A stretch of 64,000 nt of DNA from contig JAHFRP010000006.1 in NCBI GenBank assembly GCA_023266195.1, positions 115,252 through 179,251 on the forward strand, in the 5' to 3' direction. The position numbers and the translations under genes were made by a program. Under the pieces are notes generated by a model, which worked only from the letters and a program-made list of their open reading frames with translations, was not told the DNA's origin and did no database searches. Below, piece by piece: positions 16,676 to 25,119 of this stretch. The first letter of the stretch is position 1. Each line of letters opens with the position of its first letter. This DNA comes from Sulfuricella sp. (GTDB lineage: Bacteria > Pseudomonadota > Gammaproteobacteria > Burkholderiales > Sulfuricellaceae).

Positions 16676-17008
16676 ATGAAAAACATCTTCCTGGCCGTTC
16701 TTCTCGCCGCCCCGGTTCTCGGCCATGCCGGCCAGGGCATCTGCCCGCCCGGCTTCGACGAAGCCATCGTCCAGCCCGGCGCCTACGGCGCGGTGAACGA
16801 AAGGGCGTACCGGTTGATGTTCACGCCGTTCGACCAATACGACAAGACCGCGCTGGAGCAGCTACTCGCCGGCGGCGCCGCGGTTGCGTTGCAGGCCCAC
16901 TCCCGGGTCTGCGTGGAGGGCGGGGACAATTTCTTCTCCCGGGCGAAGGTCCATATCCCCGGCCAGACCGCCATGTACTGGGTGCGGGAAACGGATATCG
17001 CCAAGTGA
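16676..17008 (+). CDS. Small exported protein, unknown
   Basis: 110 residues. A clear signal peptide (about 1-18, MKNIFLAVLLAAPVLGHA) is followed by a mature part with two cysteines (GICPPGFD and SRVCVEGG), likely a disulfide, and a C-terminus VHIPGQTAMYWVRETDI. The Shine-Dalgarno site is poor. The gene lies alone between the MITE and a repeat-rich gap. No family recognised. Confidence 0.65.
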   Translation: MKNIFLAVLLAAPVLGHAGQGICPPGFDEAIVQPGAYGAVNERAYRLMFTPFDQYDKTALEQLLAGGAAVALQAHSRVCVEGGDNFFSRAKVHIPGQTAMYWVRETDIAK

Positions 17009-17019
17009 TGGGGTGTTTT

Positions 17020-17195
17020 TGGCCGCGAAAAGGCGCAAAATTCACAAAAATGTCTTTTGTGAATAGGCGCAATGGTCGGCAGACCACGATAGTGCCTCTC
17101 CCTTTGAACAAAGAGGGGAACATTTTCGTCAGCCGAGTCCGACAAAGTCGGAACTAATCACGATGTATTTTGTGCTTCTTGCGCCTTTTCGTGGC
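17020..17195. repeat. Long inverted repeat with GGCCGCGAAAAGGCGCAA arms
   Basis: Left arm at 17020-17040 and complementary right arm TTGCGCCTTTTCGTGGC at 17179-17195 enclose about 140 bp. Inside is the CGTCAGCCGAGTC string that also follows the repeat at 51225. It occupies the 227-bp gap before the cytochrome b gene. Confidence 0.5.
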
Positions 17196-17235
17196 TGGAT
17201 TTTGCTCCGCAAACCTTAAACAAAGGGAGAGCGTC

Positions 17236-17859
17236 ATGGATCCCATCTCCGTCGCCGCGCCGCCCCCCACTATTCATCCCCTGGTGGTGCGCATTTGCCA
17301 CTGGGTCAACGTCGTCGCGATTTTCATCATGGTGTTCAGCGGCTGGCGCATCTACGATGCCTCGCCGCTGTTCCCGTTCCACTTCCCGCCCGACCTGACC
17401 CTGGGCGGCTGGCTGGCGGGGGCGCTGCAATGGCACTTCGCCGCGATGTGGCTGCTGGTGGCGAACGGGCTCGTCTATGTGCTGTACGGCATCGTTTCCG
17501 GCCACTACCGGCGCAGCTTCTTTCCGCTGGCGTGGGGCGCGATCCTGCATGAATTCGCCAACGTGCTGCACGGCCGCGTCTCGCACCGGCTCGGCGTTTA
17601 CAACCCGCTGCAGAAGGCGGCCTACCTGGCCGTGATCGTGCTGGGGGTCGCGCTGGTGCTGTCCGGCCTGTCGATCTGGAAGCCGGTGCAGCTGCAGGAA
17701 CTGGCGGCGCTGATGGGCGGCTACGAAGGCGCCCGCCGGGTGCATTTCTTCGCCATGGCCGGAGTGGTCGGGTTCGTCGTGGTCCACGTCGTCATGGTGA
17801 TGCTGGTGCCGCGCACGCTGGCGCCGATGTTCACCGGCCATGCGCCTCGGGGAGAATGA
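17236..17859 (+). CDS. Cytochrome b/b6 (b561-type) membrane subunit
   Basis: 207 residues from ATG 17236, with GGGAGAG upstream. Four to five spans and the haem-ligand histidines typical of this family: VVRICHWVNVVAIF, WHFAAMWLLVANG, YNPLQKAAYLAVIV and RRVHFFAMAGVVGFVVVHVV. It starts just ahead of a molybdopterin oxidoreductase gene (1-base gap) and probably links that periplasmic enzyme to the quinone pool, as in MsrPQ-like or sulfite-oxidase-like pairs. Confidence 0.9.
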   Translation: MDPISVAAPPPTIHPLVVRICHWVNVVAIFIMVFSGWRIYDASPLFPFHFPPDLTLGGWLAGALQWHFAAMWLLVANGLVYVLYGIVSGHYRRSFFPLAWGAILHEFANVLHGRVSHRLGVYNPLQKAAYLAVIVLGVALVLSGLSIWKPVQLQELAALMGGYEGARRVHFFAMAGVVGFVVVHVVMVMLVPRTLAPMFTGHAPRGE

Positions 17860-17860
17860 C

Positions 17861-18625
17861 ATGAAAAAAACGCCGCCGCGTCTTGCGCCCGTGCTCGAAA
17901 GCCTGCCGCCGAAACAGATTCAACTTCTCGAACGCCGGCTGTTCCTCAAGCACTCGCTGAGCCTGGGCGCGCTGGCGCTCCTGACCGGCTGCGACGTCAC
18001 CGACGCCGACGCGGTGCAGAAAGTATTGTGGGCGATGTCGAAATGGAACGATCGGGCGCAGGCGCTGTTGTTCAACCCCGGCAAGCTTGCCCCCACCTAT
18101 CCGGAAAGCAGGATCGCCAAACCGTTCCCGTTCAACGCCTATTACGGCGAGGACGAGGTGATCGAGGTCGATCCGGGCAGCTACAAGCTGGCGCTGTCGG
18201 GCCTGATCCGCGACAAAAAGCCGTGGACGCTGGCGGAGCTTTACGCGCTGCCCCAGGTTTCCCAGGTTACGCGCCACGTCTGCGTCGAAGGCTGGAGCGC
18301 CATCGGAAAATGGACGGGAGTGCCGTTCCGCCTGTTTCTGGAACGGGTCGGCGCCGACCTGACAGCCAAATACGTCGGCTTCACCTGCGCGGACGACTAC
18401 TACACCAGCATCGACATGGCCACCGCGCTGCATCCGCAAACCCAGCTCACCTTCAAGTTCGCCGACCGGACCCTGCCCGCCAAATACGGCTTCCCGATGA
18501 AGCTGCGCATGCCCACCAAGCTCGGCTTCAAGAATCCCAAGCACATCGCGGAAATCTTCGTCACCAACCAGTTTCCCGGCGGCTATTGGGAGGATCAGGG
18601 GTATAACTGGTTCTCGGGTTCGTAG
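17861..18625 (+). CDS. Molybdopterin-dependent oxidoreductase (YedY/sulfite oxidase-like), Tat lipoprotein
   Basis: 254 residues. The leader has a twin-arginine motif ERRLFLKH followed by a hydrophobic stretch and LLTGC, which looks like a lipobox, so a Tat-exported, lipid-anchored enzyme is predicted. The molybdopterin domain has RHVCVEGWSAIGKWTGVP with the Mo-ligand Cys, and KYVGFTCADDYYTS and GFPMKLRMP further on. Substrate unknown; sulfite, methionine sulfoxide or other S-oxides are options. GGGGAGAATGAC precedes ATG. Pairs with the cytochrome b upstream. Confidence 0.9.
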   Translation: MKKTPPRLAPVLESLPPKQIQLLERRLFLKHSLSLGALALLTGCDVTDADAVQKVLWAMSKWNDRAQALLFNPGKLAPTYPESRIAKPFPFNAYYGEDEVIEVDPGSYKLALSGLIRDKKPWTLAELYALPQVSQVTRHVCVEGWSAIGKWTGVPFRLFLERVGADLTAKYVGFTCADDYYTSIDMATALHPQTQLTFKFADRTLPAKYGFPMKLRMPTKLGFKNPKHIAEIFVTNQFPGGYWEDQGYNWFSGS

Positions 18626-18656
18626 GCACCTCCGGCTCGCCAAACATCGGACGGAA

Positions 18657-18682
18657 CGTCGGGCACAGGGTGCCCGACCTAT
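18657..18682. repeat. GTCGGGCAC hairpin
   Basis: CGTCGGGCACAGGGTGCCCGACC palindrome, member of the GTAGGTCGGGCAC family, downstream of the Tat lipoprotein gene. Confidence 0.65.
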
Positions 18683-18702
18683 ATCGTTTTTCCATCAGGC
18701 TC

Positions 18703-18777
18703 GTAGGTCGGTTCAAGCGCAGCGGAACCGACGTGGCACAGTGGAGCGTCGGTTCCGCTGCGCTTGAACCGACCTAC
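18703..18777. repeat. GTAGGTCGGTTCAAGCGCAGCGG-type hairpin, copy 1
   Basis: Two 29-bp arms beginning GTAGGTCGGTTCAAGCG and ending CGCTTGAACCGACCTAC form a near-perfect stem around about 17 bp. A copy with a different loop is at 52638-52713. Convergent space between the Mo-enzyme gene and egtD. Confidence 0.8.
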
Positions 18778-18781
18778 CCGA

Positions 18782-19750
18782 TTACCGCACCGCCAGGTAA
18801 TGCACGCTGAACAGCCCATCAGCGTCGGTCCAGACCCGGACCGGCTCGAAGCCGGCGCGCTCCGCCAGTTGCTGGAACTGGGCAACGGTGTATTTGTATG
18901 AATTCTCGGTGTGAATCCCCTCGCCCGGCTCGAAATCGAATGAGCGGTCGCCGATTCTCACCCGCTGACGAATCCGGCTGACCAGATGCATCTCGACGCG
19001 CCCTTCGGCTTGGTTGTAAAAAGCATGGTGGCGAAACCGCTCCACCTTGAAATCGGCCGCCAGATCGCGGTTGACGCGCACCAGCAGATTCCGGTTGAAA
19101 GCGGCGGTCAGGCCCTGGGCATCGTTGTAGGCGGCGTTGAGCACGGCGGCGTCCTTCTTCAGATCGACGCCGATCAGCAAGCCGCCGCCCGGCTGCACCA
19201 TGGCGGCGAGATGGGACAGGAAAACCACGGCCTCGCCGGGATCGAAGTTGCCGATGCTCGAACCGGGGAAGAACGCCACCCGGCGTGCGCCGCCGGGCCG
19301 GCACGGCAGATCGATCGGGGCGGTGAAGTCGGCGCAAACGGCGTGGATTTCCAGCCACGGAAATTCCGCCGCCAGCCGGCATGCCGCCTGGCGCAGCCAG
19401 GCACCTGAAATGTCCACCGGCACGTAGGCACACGGCCGGACCGCCGCCAGCAGTTCGCGCACCTTGCGGCAATCGCCGCTGCCCGGTTCGATCAGCACGC
19501 CGCCCGAGCCGACGCAGGCGGCGATTTCCGCGAGGCGGCGCCGGATGATGCCGGTTTCGACGCGGGCGGGGTAATACTCCGGCGTGGCACAAATGGCGTC
19601 GAACAGCCGCGACCCGGCTTCGTCGTAGAAAAATTTGGGCGGGATGCTGCGCGGTTCCCGACTCAGGCCGCCGATCACCTCGGCGTATAGGTCGGCCGGG
19701 GCGGGATGGCAATCGTAATAGCGAAACGCGGCAACGGCGGCTTCGACCAT
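18782..19750 (-). CDS. egtD: L-histidine N-alpha-methyltransferase (ergothioneine synthesis)
   Basis: 322 residues from ATG 19750. The SAM-dependent fold of EgtD is clear: PPKFFYDEAGSRLFDAICATPEYYPARVE at the start, LIEPGSGDCRKVREL for SAM binding, FFPGSSIGNFDP, and GIHTENSYKYTVAQF near the end for histidine binding. It trimethylates histidine to hercynine. Its ATG overlaps the TGA of egtB upstream (TGATG), so it is translated with egtB. Confidence 0.95.
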   Translation of the reverse strand: MVEAAVAAFRYYDCHPAPADLYAEVIGGLSREPRSIPPKFFYDEAGSRLFDAICATPEYYPARVETGIIRRRLAEIAACVGSGGVLIEPGSGDCRKVRELLAAVRPCAYVPVDISGAWLRQAACRLAAEFPWLEIHAVCADFTAPIDLPCRPGGARRVAFFPGSSIGNFDPGEAVVFLSHLAAMVQPGGGLLIGVDLKKDAAVLNAAYNDAQGLTAAFNRNLLVRVNRDLAADFKVERFRHHAFYNQAEGRVEMHLVSRIRQRVRIGDRSFDFEPGEGIHTENSYKYTVAQFQQLAERAGFEPVRVWTDADGLFSVHYLAVR

Positions 19751-21027
19751 CACCGATCCTCGGCCAGGCGGATTCCGCTGAACTGCCAGCGGTCCGCCGG
19801 ATAGAAGAAATTGCGGTAAGTGGCGCGGATATGCCCGGCCGGCGTGGCGCAGGAACCGCCGCGCAGCACCGTCTGGCCGCACATGAACTTGCCGTTGTAC
19901 TCGCCCAGCGGGCCGGCGGCCTGGCGGTAGCCGGGATAGGGCGCGTAGGCGCTGGCGGTCCACTCCCACGCGTCGCCGAACATTTGCAACGGATGCGGGC
20001 CGCCCTGCCGGACGGCAAGCGGCTGCAGAACGCCTTTCTCGCGCAGATTGCCGTCGACCGGCACGCCCGCCGCCGCGACTTCCCACTCCGCCTCGGTCGG
20101 CAAACGCTTGCCGGCCCAGTGGGCGAAGGCGGCGGCCTCGAAGAAGCCGACGTGGCACACCGGCGCATGCATATCCAGGGGGCGCATGCCGGCGAGCGTC
20201 ATGTGCCACCACTCGTTGCCGCAGCGCTCCCAATACAGCGGCGCCGCCCAGCCCTGTTCGCGCACGGCCTGCCAGCCGTCGGACAGCCAGTGCGCGGGCT
20301 GCCGGTAGCCTCCCGCCGCGACGAATTCGGCGAACTCGCCGTTGGTGGCCAGGCGCGAAGCGAGCCGGAAGTCTTCCAGGTAGACCTTGTGCCGCGGCCC
20401 TTCGTTGTCGTAGGCGAAGCCGCCGCCGGCATGGCCGATCTCCCTGACGCCGCCGGCGAATTCCAGCCATTGCAGCGGCAGTGCCCGGCCGGCCGGCGGC
20501 TGTGCGGCCGCGGCGCTGTAGGCGGGGCGCAGCGGACTGGCGGCGAAGTTGTGCAGGATGTCGGTCAGCAGCAATTCCTGGTGCTGCTGTTCGTGATTGA
20601 TCCCCAGCACCGTCAGCCGCTCGATCTCGCGCCACTGCGGCAGGCCGGGCTGGTCGAGCAGCCGCGCCATGTATTCGTCCACGTGGACCCGGTAGCGGTA
20701 CGCTTCCGCCACCGTCGGCCGCGACAACAGCCCACGCTGCGGCCGCGGATGGAATTCGCCCAGAGTCTCGTAATAGGAATTGAACAGCCGGCCGAACAGC
20801 GGATGAAATTCCTTGTAGCCTTCCAGATAAGGCTTGAGCACCAGCGTTTCGAAGAACCAGGCGGTGTGCGCCAGATGCCACTTGGGCGGACTCGCCGACG
20901 GCATCGACTGGACACCGTAATCCTCGATTTCCAGGGGGGCGCACAGCCGCTCGGTGTCGCGCCTGACGCCGATATAGCCGGGCCACAAATCCCGGCCGGT
21001 GATTTTGGGCGGTTTGGGGGTTTCCAT
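19750..21027 (-). CDS. egtB: Ergothioneine biosynthesis sulfoxide synthase EgtB
   Basis: 425 residues from ATG 21027, with CAAGGAA upstream; the frame to 21051 is less likely. N-terminal DinB-like domain with the Fe ligands in WHLAHTAWFFE and INHEQQHQELLL; C-terminal formylglycine-enzyme-like domain (FAYDNEGPRHKVYLEDF, RLPTEAEWEVAA, GDAWEWTASAY, VLRGGSCAT). The iron enzyme joins hercynine and a thiol (gamma-glutamylcysteine or cysteine) with oxygen. egtC and egtE are not adjacent here. Confidence 0.95.
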   Translation of the reverse strand: METPKPPKITGRDLWPGYIGVRRDTERLCAPLEIEDYGVQSMPSASPPKWHLAHTAWFFETLVLKPYLEGYKEFHPLFGRLFNSYYETLGEFHPRPQRGLLSRPTVAEAYRYRVHVDEYMARLLDQPGLPQWREIERLTVLGINHEQQHQELLLTDILHNFAASPLRPAYSAAAAQPPAGRALPLQWLEFAGGVREIGHAGGGFAYDNEGPRHKVYLEDFRLASRLATNGEFAEFVAAGGYRQPAHWLSDGWQAVREQGWAAPLYWERCGNEWWHMTLAGMRPLDMHAPVCHVGFFEAAAFAHWAGKRLPTEAEWEVAAAGVPVDGNLREKGVLQPLAVRQGGPHPLQMFGDAWEWTASAYAPYPGYRQAAGPLGEYNGKFMCGQTVLRGGSCATPAGHIRATYRNFFYPADRWQFSGIRLAEDR

Positions 21028-21167
21028 CGATCGGTTCCTTGAGAAAAGCACGACGCGTCTTTTTTCAGACTAGGCGTTCGAGCCGCCGCAACCCAAGGAA
21101 AACGGGAATTTTTTTATCGAATGACCGCGACCAGGCGCCTCGATGAAGTCAATCGGAGGGTTCTATA

Positions 21168-21408
21168 ATCCTAGAAACCTCAGTTGGACGGGTTGGAGTG
21201 TGCGGTTTTGCGGGTGCAGGGCTAGGCGCAACGACGCGGAATGGCTATTCCCTTCCAAGGAGTTGCAACAACGCCATGCGCCCGCAAAACCGTGCAATCC
21301 GGCCCGTAGCGCTGTCACCATACGGGTGAACACAAAAATTCATCACAAAGCTGTTTAGAACCCAAATCTTGGCCTTCATGGCAAGCGATCAACTGAGGTT
21401 TCTAGGAT
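21168..21408. mobile_element. 241-bp MITE-like element with ATCCTAGAAACCTCAGTTG ends
   Basis: Perfect 19-bp terminal inverted repeats (21168-21186 and 21390-21408). A second inverted pair lies inside (GCGGTTTTGCGGG and CCCGCAAAACCG), giving a strong central hairpin. No coding frame. It makes up most of the egtB-GST gap (21028-21438). Confidence 0.75.
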
Positions 21409-21438
21409 AATGATGCTGACAGCCAAGGAGAAGAAGCC

Positions 21439-22104
21439 ATGCCCAAACTGCACCTGGTAAGCCACGAAATCTGCCCCTATGCGCAGCGCGCGGCGATTGC
21501 GCTGCTGGAGAAAAAAGCGCCGTTCCAGCGCAGCAACATCGATCTCGACCACAAGCCCGACTGGTTCGACAAGCTGTCGCCGCTCGGCAAGGTGCCGCTG
21601 CTGCAGGTTGGCGACGACGTGATTTTCGAATCGGCGGTGATTTGCGAATACCTGGACGACACCATCGAACCGCGCCTGCACCCGGCCGATCCGCTGAAGC
21701 GCGCGCGGCACCGCGCCTGGATCGAGTTCGGCTCGGCCATCCTGGCCGCGCTGTGGGAGTTCAATACCGCCAAGGATGCGCAAACGTTCGAAGCCACGCG
21801 CAAGGAACTGCAAACCCGGTTCGAAACCGTCGAAGGCGCGCTGGGCGAAGGGTCTTATTTTGCGGGAGAGAATTTCTCGCTGGTCGATGCGGCCTTCGCG
21901 CCGATTTTCCGCTACTTCGACGTGTACGACGGCTTCGTCGATTTCGGCCTGTTCGCGAATACCCCCAAAGTGCGCGCCTGGCGGCAGGCCCTGGCGCAGC
22001 GGCCATCGGTCAGGAATGCGGTCGCCGGCGACTATCCGCAGAAACTGCTGGGTTTCCTCAAGAAGCGCGATTCCGAGCTGGCGCGGCGCATCGGGGCGGC
22101 GTGA
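21439..22104 (+). CDS. Glutathione S-transferase family protein
   Basis: 221 residues. Thioredoxin-like N-domain with HEICPYAQRAAIALLEKK (a C-P-Y-A active-site-like motif, close to omega-class or glutaredoxin-type GSTs), the cis-proline LGKVPLL and the glutathione contact ESAVICEYLDD. The all-helical C-domain follows (about 85-215). AAGGAGAAG precedes ATG 21439. Role in glutathione-dependent detoxification or thiol exchange; substrate unknown. Confidence 0.9.
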   Translation: MPKLHLVSHEICPYAQRAAIALLEKKAPFQRSNIDLDHKPDWFDKLSPLGKVPLLQVGDDVIFESAVICEYLDDTIEPRLHPADPLKRARHRAWIEFGSAILAALWEFNTAKDAQTFEATRKELQTRFETVEGALGEGSYFAGENFSLVDAAFAPIFRYFDVYDGFVDFGLFANTPKVRAWRQALAQRPSVRNAVAGDYPQKLLGFLKKRDSELARRIGAA

Positions 22105-22128
22105 AGCCCAACGCCTTGTCTTCCGCAC

Positions 22129-24591
22129 TCATCCCGCACGCGGCAACCGCACCCGCACCGTGGTTCCCTTGCCGGGCTCGCTCGTGATTTCGGCTTTTCC
22201 GCCCATCATGGCGGCGCGCTCCCGAATTCCGATCAGGCCGAACGATTTCGGCTTCCTGACCTGGGGATCGAAGCCCTTGCCATTATCCTTGACGGTCAAC
22301 ATCAGCGATCCATCCCACAAACTCAAGACAATACCGATCTTGTCCGCCTCGGCATGCTTCGCCACGTTGGTCAGCGATTCCTGGACAATCCGGAACAGCG
22401 TGGCGGCCAGGTTTTCATCCAGATTCAGTTCCTCTTCCGGCAGGCGAAGATCGCACTCGATATGGGTGGCGTCGCAAAACTCCTGTGTGTACTTTTCAAT
22501 AGCGGATTTAAGCCCCACCTCGCCCAGGAGGCACGGCCTCAATTCGGTAACGATCTGGCGCATGACCTGTACCCCGTCGGCGACCAGCTTGCCCAAGGAA
22601 TCCAGTTCGGCAGAGAGCACCGCCCTTTTGACCGGCGGGTCCGCCGCCAGCAGAGCGACTTTCATATTGAGCGCCGCCAGCGCGCCGCCCATGCCGTCAT
22701 GCAGTTCCCGCGCAATGCGCTTTTGTTCCTCCTCCCTGACCACTTCCAGGTGGGTAGCCAGCCGCTGCAGTTCCCTGTTCGATTCATTGAGTTTGTCCTC
22801 CGCCAGCTTGCGTTCGGTGATGTCATGGAAGCTCCACACCCGCCCATGATATCTTGCGCCGGGTCCGAACATCGGTGCTGAGTAGCGTTCGAACGTCCTG
22901 CCATCTTTCAGCTCGATCTCGTCCTGGCTGGTTTCTTCCCGGTGGGCATAAAGATGCGCCACCTTATCGAGGAAATTTTGTGGCTCCGCCAGCTTGTCCA
23001 GCACCGATTTCAACGCGAGTTCATCTGAGCGTGTCGCGATCACTTCGGAAGGAATGCCCCACATGTCGACAAGTCGCTGGTTGAACAACAGAATGCTTCC
23101 GTTTTCGTCGACGACCAGGCTGCCGTCGATGGAACTCTCCGTCAGCGTGGACAGGAGGGTATTCCGATATTCGATATCCGCCTCCACCCGCCTGCGCTCG
23201 GTGATGTCGCGAATGATGCCCTGATAATACTTTTTCCCCTCGATGGTAATTGCATGCAAGCTGGTCTCGACGGGAAACTCCGATTTGTCCTTGCGGACGT
23301 GAACCGACTCGAACCTCAGTCCCCCCGTTTTCTCGACCTCATCCAGCGGCAGGTCGACGCCAGGGCGAAGCAAATCCCGAATCGACATTCTTTTTAGCTC
23401 TTTCGCCGAATAGCCATAGGCCAAAGCCGCGCGGTGGTTCGGCTCGACTATCCTGCCCTGAGCGTCCACCAGCAAGACGATGTCGCTGCCGAACCTGGAC
23501 AGGTAATCGAAATGCCTGACCAGCGCTTCGCGCTCTACCGCGGCATCGTGCAGTGCTCTAAGGCGCTGGAAGCGCGCATGGGACGCCCGGTACCAGGCGA
23601 TGACGAGAATGCCGCCAACCGCGCTGAGCACAATCGCCAGCGAGGTAACCCACTGTTGCAGCATGGTGATCGGGGCAAGCAGTTCATCCTTGTCCATTTT
23701 CGCCACCATCACCCAAGGCGTATCCGGCACTTTACGGATGGCTGAGACGACAGGAACTCCGCGATAGTCGACGCTCTCCATCGGGTCATGCTGCCCGCGC
23801 AGCCACGTGGCGCTCGCCAGATTGGGCGTAGCGACCGGCATGCGCAAGGAAAGCGCGGTTCCTTTCCTATGGCGCAGTTCGTTGAGGAACAGGACATCGT
23901 CGCCCTCGCGCCGTACCAGCATCGTCTCGGCACTCCGGCTTGGGGTCGGCCAATACCGGATCATCGGGTACAAAAACGAAGCGGGGTCGATCACCAACAG
24001 CACGGCGCCGACAACATGGTTACCTTGCCTATCGGTCTCCACGAGTGGGGCGGCGAAGCTGATCTCGATCGGATGGCCCGGTTCGGCCGCACCCCGGTGG
24101 AAATCGAGAAACAGGACCTTTTTTTCTCTCATCGCAGCTAGGGCCAGTTGTTTTTCTTCCGTATCCAGCCGCTTCCCGACATCGGTGGAAATGACCACGC
24201 TGCCATGCACATCCAGCAGCGAAGTGTTTTTGTAGCCATGCGTTTTCTGCACGCCCGCCAGAAAAAGCAGGATTTTCCGTTGTTGCCGGCCGGGCCGCGC
24301 ACCGCTGTTTAGCCAAAGCCCGAATTCATCCGGCAACAACGAGCCATGCAAAAACAGTGCGGCCCGGCGCCGCTGAATTTCGGCCCAGGCGGCAATTTGG
24401 GCGGCTTTCAGATCGGCAATGGCGCCGAGGTTCTGGATTTCCGCTTCCTCGATATACCGCTTGTTGCGCTCGAATATGAAGCTGCTTGCCGCTCCGATCG
24501 AAAAGGCAAGCAGAGTGAAGACAAGCAGCGGCATCCACGGGGAAAGGTTGGAAGGAAAAGGCGATTCGTTTTGTGGCTCAGACGCCATCAT
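22129..24591 (-). CDS. Membrane PAS sensor histidine kinase, NarX/DegS-type (orphan)
   Basis: 820 residues. Two membrane spans (about 18-38 and 318-340) enclose a large periplasmic sensing domain. Two PAS domains follow (about 370-480 and 490-610), then the HisKA_3 dimerisation domain with the phosphorylation site RIARELHDGMGGALAALN and an HATPase with DNGKGF and FGLIGIRERAAMMGG. Such kinases signal to LuxR/NarL-type regulators, but none lies next to it here. It converges with the GST gene. Confidence 0.92.
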   Translation of the reverse strand: MMASEPQNESPFPSNLSPWMPLLVFTLLAFSIGAASSFIFERNKRYIEEAEIQNLGAIADLKAAQIAAWAEIQRRRAALFLHGSLLPDEFGLWLNSGARPGRQQRKILLFLAGVQKTHGYKNTSLLDVHGSVVISTDVGKRLDTEEKQLALAAMREKKVLFLDFHRGAAEPGHPIEISFAAPLVETDRQGNHVVGAVLLVIDPASFLYPMIRYWPTPSRSAETMLVRREGDDVLFLNELRHRKGTALSLRMPVATPNLASATWLRGQHDPMESVDYRGVPVVSAIRKVPDTPWVMVAKMDKDELLAPITMLQQWVTSLAIVLSAVGGILVIAWYRASHARFQRLRALHDAAVEREALVRHFDYLSRFGSDIVLLVDAQGRIVEPNHRAALAYGYSAKELKRMSIRDLLRPGVDLPLDEVEKTGGLRFESVHVRKDKSEFPVETSLHAITIEGKKYYQGIIRDITERRRVEADIEYRNTLLSTLTESSIDGSLVVDENGSILLFNQRLVDMWGIPSEVIATRSDELALKSVLDKLAEPQNFLDKVAHLYAHREETSQDEIELKDGRTFERYSAPMFGPGARYHGRVWSFHDITERKLAEDKLNESNRELQRLATHLEVVREEEQKRIARELHDGMGGALAALNMKVALLAADPPVKRAVLSAELDSLGKLVADGVQVMRQIVTELRPCLLGEVGLKSAIEKYTQEFCDATHIECDLRLPEEELNLDENLAATLFRIVQESLTNVAKHAEADKIGIVLSLWDGSLMLTVKDNGKGFDPQVRKPKSFGLIGIRERAAMMGGKAEITSEPGKGTTVRVRLPRAG

Positions 24592-24958
24592 TCTTGTTCC
24601 GGCAAGTATTGTCTCAAACGCCGTTTCATCCCGGACAGAAAAGGGAAAAACGAAAGTCGATCGGGTTGTCGCTAAAAACGCCCGTGGATTCGCGCCGACA
24701 CACTCTCCCCTCCATTGGGTGAGGGCCAGGGTGGTTCCACCGGAACAACGATTGTTCGGTCGCCTTTACAAAACATAGCCAGCCGGCGGCATTGTTTCAA
24801 CTCTCTTTGAATGCGTTGCATCCCGCAACGGCGCCGATGCAACGTTGGTTGAACGGCTTTAATGTAACAAATTAAGTAATTTTCTTGCATTAAGGGTTGG
24901 TAATTCGGCCTCACGCCCGCCCGCCGGCTAGCTTCAACCTATACTTTCAGTCTATAGG

Positions 24959-25041
24959 GGCGGCCACTAAATATTGAAGCTCCGCCATTCCCGCGCAGGC
25001 GGGAATCCGGCATCGACAAGCCCCCCGGATTCCGGGTCAAG
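24959..25041. repeat. Dispersed repeat, family shared with 7639
   Basis: GGGGCGGCCACTAAATATTG...GGAATCCGGCATCGACAAGC with an internal CCCGCGCAGGCGGG hairpin. It lies within the 24592-25119 gap; the rest of that gap contains no gene that I can support. Confidence 0.55.
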
Positions 25042-25119
25042 CCAGGAATGACGACATTTAATGACCGACTCAATAAGAAGCCGTATTTTCACCCCTGCGC
25101 CATCAGAAGGAGAGTGCGA

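Noticed and set aside
24672..24914. 80-codon minus-strand ORF upstream of the kinase
   Set aside because: No ribosome site, no domain; lies in an AT/GC-mixed intergenic stretch.
25048..25119. Upstream ATG start for the membrane GGDEF protein
   Set aside because: It lies at the end of a dispersed repeat without a Shine-Dalgarno site; TTG 25120 has AGAAGGAGA at good spacing. Not excluded.
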